64,000 nt of DNA from Globodera rostochiensis (lineage: Eukaryota; Nematoda; Chromadorea; Rhabditida; Heteroderidae): assembly GCA_018350325.1 (NCBI GenBank), contig JAEVLN010000016.1, positions 124,001 through 188,000 of the forward strand, read 5' to 3'. The notes beneath the pieces are model-generated. The model made no database searches. It saw only the letters and a program-made list of their open reading frames with translations, and had not been told where the DNA came from. The translations under genes and the position numbers were made by a program. Below are positions 40,160 to 52,200 of the stretch, in pieces (positions within the stretch are counted from its first letter, which is position 1; the number at the start of each line of letters is the position of its first letter).

Positions 40160-41960
40160 GACGCGACGCAATCAGACCCCATCTAAATCCGGTCGACTGA
40201 GTCCCAGCGTAAAATAAACACTTCAGTACCAAAAATGAAACCCCTTTCTCCGCAGACAACTGTAAATAGAAGGGCCTCCGGACAACCCGGCAGATTCGTC
40301 GGTGTAGGCAATTCGTCAGAAAATTAAAAAAAAAAACGATTTAAATCATTTGTTTGGAGGAAAAATCGTGCCTACATGTTCGAAACGGGTAAAAAAACAT
40401 CCTATATAATAATATAATAACATCAATATTCGGATGAAAAATTTCTTGGAAACATGGCACTGCATTTTGGATTAACTATTTTAATGGGAGTGATCCAGAC
40501 CCGAATAAAAATACTACCAAAACAATTCCTTTCGTCGAGCTGGGTACGAATCCGCATTTGCGCCGGAACCAAAAGTGAATAAAGTTGCTATCAAATTAAG
40601 TTGGCCAAACTGTAGGGGGGACTTTTTGAAAATTAAAGAAAAATTTTTAAGTAACACCAAAGCCGGATAGAATAACATGGGAAAGCTTATATAGGATGTT
40701 TTTTAACCCGTGCCAACATGTTCTAATTTTTCGAAATGGGCTTGTTTGATCACTTGTAAAACTTCCTCGTAATATTTTCGATGCTTCCACGGTAGTATTG
40801 CGTGAACACCAATCACCAAACATTGTTTCCATTGAAGTGTGAAGATGGATTTATACAATGCTTTTGCTTCACCTATGCCAAATCTTGCAAAAAACGGAAC
40901 TAGGATAGAGAACGGTACACCTCGATTCGGCGCGCACGATTCGGCGCCGACAAGTTTTTCGTTATAACTTAGTTCTAAGTCAACTAAACACAGCGGCTCA
41001 AAAAACGAGATGTGTGCCAATAAATAGAGAGTGCGAGAGAATTAAACAAAATTTCTTTCTTTCTCTAACTATCTCTCTCGTTTTGGCGTTCTCTCTCACC
41101 TTTTTCAACAATTAAAAAAGCATCAAGAATTCCGCGACGTCAAACTTTTGTTTGAAACGTCAGATTCGCATCAAATTTTCACCATCCCTTGAGAACAAAA
41201 TAATGCATCCATTAATGCATCAGTTTTTTGATTAATGCATTTATTCTCGAGTTATAGTCAAAAATGTTCAAAATTTTTGTGTTTTACAGATATTATGGCT
41301 TAAAGAAAATTATTGTGCAAGAATAATTGTTCGAAATTTAGTACCATTCGAAAGCTCTTGATTTGTAGAAGTTATTTGTAAGCAAGAGCTAAGCGATTGG
41401 ATAGCTCTCGAGAAGGTTATGCACAGAAATACTAAATCGACGAAATAGTGTGCAAAAGTGAGAGGGACGGTTAGACACACTAGAGTAACGAGAGAGAACG
41501 TGCAACACTGGGGGTGCATCCCTGCAGTAGTATGCAACCCATAGAACTATTTCATTAGCTTTTTGGGGAAATGATGTATCAATTCAGCGAAAAATAGTAA
41601 TTACATGGAAGGGATTCGAACCCTCAACCTTTTTTTGTTGAAAAGCTCACAGACCACTAAGGCAAAATTCAAATCTTTTCCGAACTAGAGCCCCAAAATT
41701 GAGCCGCTGTGTAAACCAAACATACTTGGTATCATTCGAAAGCATGTAATAAAGAAGCTTACAAAGGCAAAAGCTAAGCGATTCGACTTAAATAAAAAAA
41801 GTTATGGCACCATAACTAAAAGTTGGCACGAAAAATGGAAATTTTCAAAGATTTTAAGCTATAACTTTTTTTTGGAAAGACAAATCGGTTAGCTTTAGCT
41901 TGATCAAAGGTTCAGCATACTAAGAGCTTTCGTGATACCAAGTATGTTTGGTTTGGTTGA
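40160..41960. other. Repeat fragments, no gene; includes minus copy of the SINE-like repeat
   Basis: Holds a relative of the 38210 palindrome (40480-40640), a stretch shared with 3430-3520 (41060-41110), the inverted partner of the SINE-like repeat (about 41330-41700), and the AACCAAACATACTTGGTATC / AAGCTATAACTTTTTTT block (41715-41955), which is itself nearly palindromic. No convincing coding sequence. Confidence 0.5.
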
Positions 41961-41974
41961 TTTTTGGCGCGGCT

Positions 41975-42888
41975 GCATTTCGCCTATGTACCACTTCGCC
42001 TACACAGTCAAAATGTACCACTTCGCCTACAAAGCCAAAAAATACCACTTCGCCTACGTACCATTTCGCCTATGTACCATTTCGCCTACAAAGCTAAAAA
42101 GTACCATTTCGCCTACAAAGCTGAAAAATACCACTTTGCCTATATACCATTTCGCCTACCGACCATTTTGCCTACACAGCCAAAAAGTACCAGTTCGCCT
42201 ACAAATTTCAAAAATTCAATTTCCTTTTTAAATTTTCTTAACAAACGATAAGCATTTTGGTAATGCGCGAAAGCATAAAAGCTTCAAATTTTATTAACTC
42301 ATTCCATTGACAACAAACTTAATTTTAAGTGGGTTTGCTGAATTGAAATTACCAGACATTTCTGCGCTTTCATTAAATTACATCTTTCAAAAAACCAATG
42401 CATAAGAGTTTACCGTCTCAACATTTGTCGAAGTGCAATTCTGTGCCCATCTCCGCAAACAGTTCGGCAAATCTCGATGAAGTAATTACTGATTTGTTTC
42501 TTCTTCTCGAACTGTACTTTGCTTTACCGCTACTGCTCTTCTTCTTCTACTAGCCTCAACTTTGTTGCGCAACAAAATTTTCGAGATTTTTCGTTTATCT
42601 ATAAATCAACTAGGAGGTATACGTGTGCTAGAATGAATTTATACAATGCTTTTGCCCTCGATCTGACTTTTCTACCAAATACGCCTTCAATTTGTCAAAG
42701 GAAATGTTAAAAATTGAATTTTTAAAATTTATAGGCGAAATGGTATTTTTTGACTGTGTAGGCGAAATGGTACGTAGGCGAAGTGGTATTTTTTGGCTTT
42801 GTAGGCGAAGTGGTACTTTTTAGCTTTGTAGGCGAAATGGTACATAGGCGAAATGGTACGTAGGCGAAGTGGTACATAGGCGAAATGC
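41975..42888. mobile_element. Foldback element with TTCGCCTATGTACCA units
   Basis: Ends GCATTTCGCCTATGTACCAC and its inverse. The left arm (to about 42205) has about a dozen TTCGCCTAC-(AAAGCCAAAAA)-TACCA units, the right arm (42733-42888) about eight inverse units. The unique centre contains no recognisable gene. GCGGCT occurs near both ends but not exactly abutting. Confidence 0.8.
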
Positions 42889-43335
42889 ACGGCAGCGGCT
42901 CCGATAGAGAACATTAAATTAATGGAATCGTGTCAAACAGCATTTTGAGTTATTTCTTCGATAAAAAATGGTAATTACCTCCGATGCGACTAATTCTCGC
43001 TACATGCGACGATTCTTTCTAAATTTTCACCATCCCTAGAAAATAAAATAATGCATCCACTAATGCAGCCTTTTTTTGATCAATGCAGCTATTCATGAGT
43101 TATAGGCTAAAACGTTTGAATTCGTCAAACCAAATTTTTTCAAAGTTATCCAAACTCCACCAAATTTTGGTAGGAGTAAGAAGGTAACGCTAGAGACAAG
43201 TCTGCAAAATTTGGTCACGAAATATAATCGTTAGCCTCTGTTACAAGCTTTTGAAAATCGTAAGGAAATTCAATGGCGGGGATTATAATGTCTGACCACA
43301 CGCTGTCTGCCACTCGGTTTTTTCGTTGTTTAAAC

Positions 43336-44243
43336 TAGGGTTGAGCGGGACCGGGACTTTTGGGAAAAACCGGGACCGGGACTTCCCGGGACCAGAAAAC
43401 CCGGGACCGGGACCGGGACCAACATTTTCAACCGGTACCGGGACCGGGACTAACCGGGACTTTTCAAGGGAAAATTTTTTTTGTAATGTTCAATAGTAAA
43501 ACAAAAAAATTTTTTGTTATTCAAAATATCTTCCTCATTGTCTTTAACTTCAATTTTATGGTATCATTTTTTGAGATTTACTTTTAGGGAGGGTGGGGGT
43601 CGGCGGTGCCGATAGGCGCCGCCGAGAAAAATTTTTGAAATTTGACTCAATTTTGTTAAAGAATTTCATCAAAATTTTAGCAAAATTATGTATTTTGCTT
43701 CGAAATTTAGAGAAAAAAACTGGTTTACGTAAGAGTGAAGGATAACCGGCGGTGCCGACAGGCGCCGCCGGAGAAATTTTTACAAAAATTGGCAATCTTT
43801 GTTAAGGAAATTGAAGCAAAAATTCAGGAAGATGTGATTAATTTATTTCAAAAATTCTTGTTTTAGCTTAATTAAAAAATATATATATATTAAAATATTT
43901 TTATTATTCGGGGAAGAAAATCATGTGAGTAGAGGAAAAAGAATAAATAAATGTTTGTACTCAAGCGGACTCTAACCCGACAGAAACATTTGACTTGCCG
44001 GAAGACAAACCACTAAGACACCGAACCACTTGGTGGTCCACTGTAAAAAAAGATTGAAATTGTTGCTCGATGATGCCATCATTAGGGGTGTAAATTTAGT
44101 CCCGGTTGGTCCCGGTCCCGGCGGGACCAAAAAACCGGGACCGGGACTTTCAGATTTTAAAAAGTCCCGTCCCGACCGGGACCGGGACCTGAAAAAACCG
44201 GGAAATCCCGTCCCGGTCCCGGTACCGGTCCCGCTCAACCCTA
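43336..44243. mobile_element. Complete hAT-type MITE, 908 bp, 8-bp TSD GTTTAAAC
   Basis: Reference copy of the family. Terminal inverted repeat TAGGGTTGAGCGGGACCGGG; subterminal arrays of CCGGGACCGGGAC on both sides; GTTTAAAC directly outside both ends (43328-43335, 44244-44251). 8-bp duplications and a TAGGG start are hAT hallmarks. Interior: two GGCGGTGCCGATAGGCGCCG palindrome-like blocks and, near the right end, a tRNA-like stretch on the minus strand. No transposase. Partial copies: 2736-3221, 4414-5061, 14454-14901, 61679 onward. Confidence 0.92.
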
Positions 44244-45023
44244 GTTTAAACAATGAATTTCCGTGAGTATCGAAACGAGTCTGTATTTATGTGTTATCTC
44301 CAGGCTTCCACTTTAGGCACGAAAAATTGCAAAATAGGCGCCTAATTGGTACGCGTTTTCTTTTAACTTTGAAGATTTCTGCCTTTAACTTTTTTGGCAA
44401 TTGTACGCGCTATTTTTTTACTTTTAACTTGGACTTTCTCAGGCGCGGAAAATTAGAAGCTGGGAAAATAAGGATCTGATTGACCCAGGATCAAAATCAC
44501 TCAAAAGCACTTTTATAGGTTTTCTTCTGAGTCCCAGTGTAAAATGGACACTTCAGTACCATTAAGATACAAGTGAAAATAGCTTTTTACACATACACAC
44601 ACACACCTTTCGACTACCCCTTAAGAGCCAACCCTGGCGCGCTTCTGTGCACAGTTTTCTTCTGTTTACAGGCTGTCGAATGATCCTAAATTTGTTGAAA
44701 TTGACCGACAGGAAGACACAAAATTCAGGTCAAAATCTCCAGTTTTTGGCAATTTTTAAACCGTTCAAAAACTGGTTTAAAGGCGGAGCGACAAACAAAT
44801 TTTGATTGTTCTATCGGTTTGAGCACCTAAGAAACCCTTTTAAAGTGATTTTGAGTGCTTTTGAGCCTGGGCCCGCAGATCCATATTTACCAGAAATTGG
44901 CGGCCGAGGATGACACAACAGAAAATTTATAGAATTATAATAGCTTTTAATTTTATTTTCTCACTTGACGTAGTTCCTGTTACATGGCTAATTGGTTGTT
45001 AAATCGATATTGTTCACATTAAT

Positions 45024-45760
45024 TACCGTATATACTGTTGTAATCCCCCAACCTCTAATAATCCCCCATCTTCTGAGTAGGTTGAAAAATAATCTCCCAA
45101 CCTCCAATAATCCCCCAACCTCTAATAATCCCCCACCTCATTTATCGAACCCAATTTTATCACCTTTTCCACTGGGTAAAATTTGAAAAAGTCAATCTTT
45201 AGGGGTGCAATTTTGGAGTTTATTGCATTTTTCTTAAGGAATTTTTTCGAAAAAAGTCGATTTTTAGGGGTGCATTTTTTGAAAAGTGAAAAAGTCAATC
45301 TTTAGGGGTGCAATTTTTCGAAAAAAGTCGATTTTTAGGGGTGCATTTTTGGAGGTTATTGCATTTTTCTTAAGGAATTTTTTTCGAAAAAGTCAATCTT
45401 TAGGGGGTGTATTTTTTGAAAATTTGAAAAAAGTCAAATCTTTGGGGTGTCTTTTTAAAGTTTAATGCATTTTTCTTAAAGAATTTTTTCAGAAGAAAAT
45501 TTTCTCCAAAATCAATTTTAGGCGTCAAATTTTTGTTTTTTATGCCAATTTGTTTTGGTCCAAAAACTACAAATTTTGCAAAACAACAGTGGCCCCCCTA
45601 ATAGTAAGGTTTTTTTCGTGATAGATGATGAACATATTGCCAAAAAGGTTGAAAAATAATCCCCCAACCTTCAATAATCCCCCAACCTCTAATAATCCCC
45701 CAATCGCTGAGTAGGTTGAAAAATAATCCCCCATGGGGAATTACAACAGTATATACGGTA
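45024..45760. mobile_element. Tc1-like MITE with TACCGTATATACTG ends and AATCCCCCAACCTCT units
   Basis: Ends TACCGTATATACTGTTGTAA and inverse TTACAACAGTATATACGGTA. Both arms carry AATAATCCCCCAACCTCT units and GTAGGTTGAAAAATAAT. Same plan as 32241-33312 with a different unit sequence. The interior shows GGGTGCAATTTTGGAGTTTA blocks related to the 103-bp tandem repeat. Confidence 0.8.
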
Positions 45761-46100
45761 ATCGCGTCGTTTTTTGGGTGAGTCGGGATTTTGTGGTTTT
45801 TTTGGTTAGACTTGTCGGTCGTCACAATGCCAAATCGTGAGTCCTTAGTTAAAATCAAAAATTTTCAATACTCACGCCAAATTCTCATTTTCAAGTACAT
45901 GCTTGGAAATAAGAACATTTTAATTTTATAATACGACGTCCGTTTTCTAAGTACTGTACTTTGCAAATAAGTTTTTAGAAGTGCATGTTGCCTTTGCTTT
46001 AAATATTTCATTTCCTCCACCTTCTCATCTCATTTTAAAGTTTGGGTACTGTGTAATCTTGCATACAAACGAATTAAAGATTAGTTTTGTTATAAGATTA

Positions 46101-48557
46101 ATGTCTGTGGCTGCGACTGCACTGCATGTGAAACAAAACCAGATAGGTGGTGTGAATCCTACGAAACAGCAGTGCCAATTGGCACAGCCAACTTCAAAAG
46201 TACGTAGATTTTGTATTTCCATTGAACTCATATTTTTAGTTACGTACGGAAGTTCGAAGTCCTCTTCGGTTGTTCGCTCCTCGTTCAATCAGCATCGGCA
46301 ATTTTAGCTCCTCCGTTGGCCATTGTCTCAGACGACGCCTTAAGTTTACTTCAACGGAAGAGTTGACTGATGTATTTGTTGTTGAGTCGGTTGTCTCATT
46401 ACAAGAAGAACTCATTGAAGAGGATAAATCTCCAATCGATGAAGTACGCTCTCCTTATCGTTCTACCACAAGTTCTGATAACACGCCAAATTCGATAACA
46501 GACGAACTCACTGCTATTCCAGGTTCATACGCATAGAGACTAATTTTAGGTTGGGTAAATGTCAAAAAAGATGAAACGAACATGTTCTAGTAATTTTAGA
46601 GCCCCAAGAAATTCAAAAAGAGTTACGGCAAGCGTCAGACCATCCCTCAACTGTGAATAAGGAGAATTCAACACCGGTGATTGGGTTTGTCGCTTTATTA
46701 TTTGTCATATAAGCATAATATAACCTTAGACCACAAACCAGTAAATCTGCTTGTGCCAGTGGGACTGATCCAAAAGCTGCCACTCGTTTGTCTCCCCCTG
46801 CTAATCGTTTGGCGCCCAATTCAAATGGAATGTCTTCTCGCAAACGTCTTCTTTCTGATAGGGGAGAGAAGGAGAGCCAGTTCCCGGTCATAGATAGGAC
46901 ATTGTTCACGGAATGGAGCGGATGTACTCTTATTTCGGTTGGAATTTGCTCACGGTTTACTGATGCTTTTGCAGTTTGACAGAGAATGCGGAGTTGGACT
47001 GCACAATCCACTGAACAACTGTTTTTTGAACAGTGTACTTCAAGCGGTAGTGCACATTCCTCAGTTGGCAAGAATGATTCTGGAAGGTCGTGATTCGCGA
47101 ATGTGTTCGTTTTTTATTGTTTTAGCATTGCTTATTAGGCCAATTTAGGCACAAATCAACAGCCGCCAAACAATTGCTTTCATTGTGCCTTGCGAAATCA
47201 CATACACCGTGCCGTCACACAATATCCTCCACTTGGCACTGGCTGGATAAACTCACACCTCAAAAGTATTTAAGATGCTTTCTAAGAGTACAGGAAGGGA
47301 GTAGAGACATTTTTAGGCAACATCTAGTTAATGATAATTAAGGTTTACTGATGTGTAAATTGTTGTACTTTTAGAAATATTCCCACATCACCGCTCGGGA
47401 ACTCAAGAAGACGCACACGAAATGCTAACATTGTTACTTGGCGCACTTGAGCCTTTTCCGCCCAGGAAATCAAATTTGAAAATACACGGCACTCAAGGTC
47501 CTGGCCCAAGCACATCAATCGAACAGATTTTTGGTGGTTCGCTCAGGAATCGGAGTACGATTTATTCAATCTTGGTCAAATTGAAAATCGCGTTTTAGTT
47601 GTCTGCAATGTTTGTTCGCAGGAACATTTAAATTACGAGAGGGTGCGTGTTTTTAATGCTTTTATGGTACTTCCCGTTACCTTACCTAGCCCGGAGTTCT
47701 ATAGCATAAACGTACCCGCTTAGGCAGATTGTTGCTTTGCCTTCTACATATTCTTTTACAGATAAGAGAAATCAATTTGGGACTTACTCGGAACTATCGG
47801 ACTGATATCAACGAGCTTATCCACGATTTCTTTGAGCCCGAACAAATTCAAAACTTTTTATGCATAAGGTGGCGTTTCTTATGTCAAACAATTCTTTTCT
47901 TAATTTTTAAGTTGCAAACAAAAGCGCTGCGCAACTCGTTTCACTTCCATGCTTAGAGCGCCATCTGTTTTGATAATTCAACTGAAACGTTTCAACGTTT
48001 ATGGAGGAAAAAATCGTCTCGATGTTAGACCAAAGGTCCCTCCCATATATTCTCTGGGTTTTTATTTTACCTTCTTTTTAACCTTGTTATAGCCCCGAAT
48101 GGATTTGAGTCGATATTCAATGAAGAACGAGTCGATCATCTACGAAATGAATGGGATCGTCGAGCACATTGGCGGTGGAATCAACTTTGGACATTACATT
48201 TGCGCGATGCGCGGGTTCAAAGGAAATTGGTTTAAATTCGACGATTCCGAAGTTTGTTTGTCACAAATACGCCCGTTTTATTATTTTTGCCAATTTAAGA
48301 AAAAGCGTGTAAGCCTAAGTGAAGTGGTGCAAAACATGGACCCTTACATCCTCTTTTACACAAAGGTTGGACCCGGTTATTTGTGTGTTTTTACGAATCC
48401 GTTTCAGATTTCTCCGGGCAACCAACAACAACGGCGTTCCTTCGGAGGATTTGCGCCTTCGACTCCTAAGCAAGCTCGGCTCAACAATTACCCCCACAAC
48501 GGAAGAACCGCCCCTTCCAAACGGTTCAACAACACAATTTCATCGTTCATTCATTAG
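46101..48557 (+). CDS. Ubiquitin-specific protease, USP36/42-like
   Basis: Proposed start ATG 46101 (MSVAATALHVKQNQIGG). A Ser/Pro-rich N-terminal region in four or five exons precedes the catalytic domain, which opens FDRECGVGLHNPLNNCFLNS (Cys box; Cys at the usual place, but PLNN replaces the usual LGNT). Then QEDAHEMLTLLLGALEPF, a fingers segment IEQIFGGSLRNR and VVCNVCSQEHL, EINLGLTRNYRTDINELI, a CxxC-type CIRCKQKRCATRF, VLIIQLKRFNVYGGKNRL, and the His box GHYICAMRGFKGNWFKFDDS, then DPYILFYTK. The order and QLKRFN motif match the USP36/42/17 group, cysteine proteases that remove ubiquitin from substrates. A short basic tail ends HTISSFIH-like sequence at 48557. About ten short introns, including one of 37 bases before the Cys box. 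Confidence 0.88.
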
Positions 48558-49232
48558 TTGACCGTAGCAGATCTCTCCTTCCTTTTCATCCATATGTTAA
48601 TTTATCTCCTGTTGTTTGAAGGAAATTATCCCATTTCCATTTATGCATTTATTCGTTCCGTTATTGCGTGGGATTTGTCTTTTGCCCACCACCATCAGCA
48701 GAACGTAAATTTGTGCAATTTTGTTGTCGGATACTGTTGATTTTATGCGCATTGTTACGTTGTCATCATTTTTCGGTTGTTCGTTCTTTTATGTACCACA
48801 ACAAATTCGAACTCATTAAATCAAAAAGCAGAAGTTTTTAATTTTCCGTCGCCGCGCGGACCGTTTGTTATTCATTTCCTTTTGCTTTTGTACGCCAGGT
48901 ATAAAAAAGCTAGCGCGAACTCTGGTTTGTTTTCGTTATCTGGCGAGCGCCGCACAACTCCGTAATGCCCCCCCCCCACACTGTAAATGCTGCCTACCAC
49001 TCAAATTTAAAAGGAGTTTTTGTACACTTGTCACAGGAGTATTTTGCATATGAGAAAGACAGACGAGTTTGGAATTCGATTACGTTACAATACGTTAAGT
49101 AAACTATTAAATATTTTAATATCGGAACGACGTAAAGTTAGTCATTAAATACATTCCAACATTGTTTTTTTGGACTTTCATATTTATCAATTTTAATTTA
49201 AGCGTTTTATTTATGAGGCGGTTTTGCCGACA
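48558..49232. other. Intergenic spacer between USP and Smoothened-like gene
   Basis: AT-rich, with a poly-C tract at 48967-48977. Contains the 3' UTR of the USP gene and the upstream region of the receptor gene. No gene seen. Confidence 0.5.
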
Positions 49233-52200
49233 ATGGCTGAAAGTGTCTTTTTTACGTGCTTTCTTTTGCTTTGTTTGCACCTTGCAGTGGCAACGGGTTA
49301 TCCGATTGACAGCCATGACAGCGATATTGAAGAAGGTAACGCTCAACAGCGGAAGGCCTACAGAGGGATGGAACCTTCTGAGCACGCTCAAGTTGTAAGT
49401 CATCTATCACCCATCTTCCGAACACAACTAAAATATTTTTTAAGGCGAAGACACTCCAGCGAATCAAACAAGACAATGTTTGGTGGTTGCACAAGTAATT
49501 GAAAAGACTCTACCGGGAAAGGGCCGGTGAAATTTGTTTTGACGTTTATAATTTTAAATGCATCTTTTCTAGGGTAAAAATATGCCTAGAACACGAATCC
49601 GTGCTCGGATTCGTGTGCTACGGCATTTTTTTAACCTGAAAACATATACTGAATTTTTAAAAATTGTTTTCGTCGGCACCCCAATTCTTGCCCAGAAGGG
49701 CGCAAATGTCTAATATGTTTATTTGCAGCTCGTGCATGCAAGGCCGCGGGTACACAAACGATTCGGGGGTGAGTTAAATCCTTGAAATATCATAAAATGC
49801 ATACCTATTGGAAATTCTTAGTGTACCGACAAAAAGCCCGACAAATGTTTTGGCATTGACATATCCTACAAGAACCGGGTGGAGATCGATGAGGGCTTTC
49901 CCCATTGGATTGAATTTCTGCGAAATTTTCCGAGGTTTAGTCTTAATTTATTTAGCATAAAGATTAGTCTTTGCAGGTGTTGGAGATTTATTGCGCCCTT
50001 AGTGTGTGTTGTGCATTACCGGCCTTGCACCCATCTCGAGGTTAGTTTTCTGATTTTAAAAATTAAATTTTGGTCCCTATTGGTCAGCCTTTTATTTCCG
50101 ACATTTAGATGAATGAACAGCACAAATACGTTGGGTTCGAATTGTTTCCGGCTCAATTATGCAAGGAGATGCGACTGCATTGCGAGTTCGCGTTCAGCCA
50201 CTTCCCTCCAAATGCCATGTCTTATCTCAGCTGCGATGCGCGTGTGAGAGGTGCACAGAAGCAAGACGGTGACTTACTGAAGCACCAAAACAACACAATC
50301 CCGGTTTATCACACAGATTGCAATGTAAAATGAATCTGTGTACTTCTCCAACGATATATTTCACTAGCAATTTAGCTCAATTTCTATTCCCGCAAGGAGC
50401 CCGTCCAACTTATGGACCAAGCAAAGGCGTGTTTAACGCCTTTGGTTTACGTGAATACGATTGAAGAAGCTCAACGAATACACGCCTTGCCACTGGTGGA
50501 CGAATGTTTCATCCCATGCAGGTGATGGCATCAAAATTAGTCGGGCGACTCCCTGCCCCCTTCCTCTCGTGCCTTCACTGTGTTTGACTTAATGGGTTCT
50601 CCAAAACGATATGTTTGCTTTTTGTTACAATTTTTCTAATTTAGTTCGACCATTTATGGCACGCAGTCCCTTTCGACACTAAATATGTTCACTTTTCTGT
50701 GTTTTTTCGTCGTCTTGATGTTAGCTTTGCTGGTGCTGCTTCGTGGAAGGGTTTTAATAGCAATCGAATTGCGCGTCACTTCCCTTCCCTTAGCTGGTTT
50801 GCGATTTCGGCATGTTCATTTGCTTGCTTGCCACTGTTTCGACTCTTTTCATTGCGCTCACATTCGCATTGTCCCCTTTCTTCGGCGATGACGTCGTCTG
50901 TTTGTTGAATGGGAAAATCCGACGTTATTTTGGCGCTTTCACTTTGGCGAATGGGTTGGTTTGGTTAATTTGGTAATGAATATTATGAAATTGGATATAT
51001 CCAAAATTTTATTAGAAAAAGATGAATGTACGAGATTCAACCTTTTACATTCAATTTTTTAGCAATGACATTTTGTGTTTTTTGGAGGCGACGTATTTGA
51101 AGCTGTTTTTAATATTCGCGTTTTGGGCGTAAGTTTTTATCACATTGTTGAAATAACTTGTAAATTAAGTTCCTTTATCATCGTTTGCAATGGCTTTGTG
51201 GCAAAGTCTCATAACCGGTTTCTTCTCTTACAGCAAATCACGGCATTATGCCACCTTTTGGTCAGCTCATTCATCACATTCATTTACAGAGAGGTAATGT
51301 ATATTGTAAAACATCGTTTGTAATAAAATTTGAAAGTTAAGATTTCCATTGATCCCGTTTCAAAAGTTTGCCATTACTTCCGTTTTCGTACTGTGTGGCT
51401 GAACCTCGCTGATTTCCTTTTAGTGCTACTGGTGGCATTTTTCATTTTTAAGCTCTCCAAACGCAAAAGTTTGCAACGGCAGTTGGATTTTTATGGGGTT
51501 TTTAAATAATCTTTACGAAAAGGAAAAAAAACGTTTCTATTTAAAGCAACTTCTAACGGAGACTGAGCAAAATCCGTCATCGCTTATTGGGTTCAGCGGG
51601 AAAAGTTGTGCTGATACTGAACACTGTGGCGCGGAAATGGGGGGTCGTCTGCCGTTTTGGCAGAGATTATTTGACGAATTAATCCGTTGGATTCATCCGC
51701 TTTTTTTACTCATCGTTTACTTTGGCTGTGTGTTGAGCTTTTATATGTTGACCGAGAAGACTGACAACGAAAGCGATTTGCTCACTTCCCAAATAAAGTT
51801 TGACTTTTTGTTTGTCAAATTGAATTGCCCAACTCTTTAACGTTTAAGTTGCTCTCTTTCCGCCCTTTCGACTGACAAATGGAAAGGCGCCGGACATCTG
51901 AAGTCATGTCAAATTGTGCCACAATCACCGCTTTGGTATTATGCAAACTCGCTCGTTATGTCGTTCAACCTGGTTTTGATGCTTGCCGTGATTTTGGGTT
52001 CTATGAATTGCCATAAGTCGGATAAAAGCGTAACAAATGGCGAGGAAGAAACGGAGGATGATGACAAAAACGAAGTCGAATTGGACATTTTCACCCCAAC
52101 TTCGGAGAATGGCACGTCGGAACAGCGGAGGAATGGGCTTGGGTTGAACTATAACAACAGATCATCAGTAGCCGATTCGATAGGGGAACAGAGCTCCAAT

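Noticed and set aside
41590..41650. tRNA gene
   Set aside because: A- and B-box-like motifs are present but acceptor and anticodon stems do not pair convincingly; treated as SINE-like.
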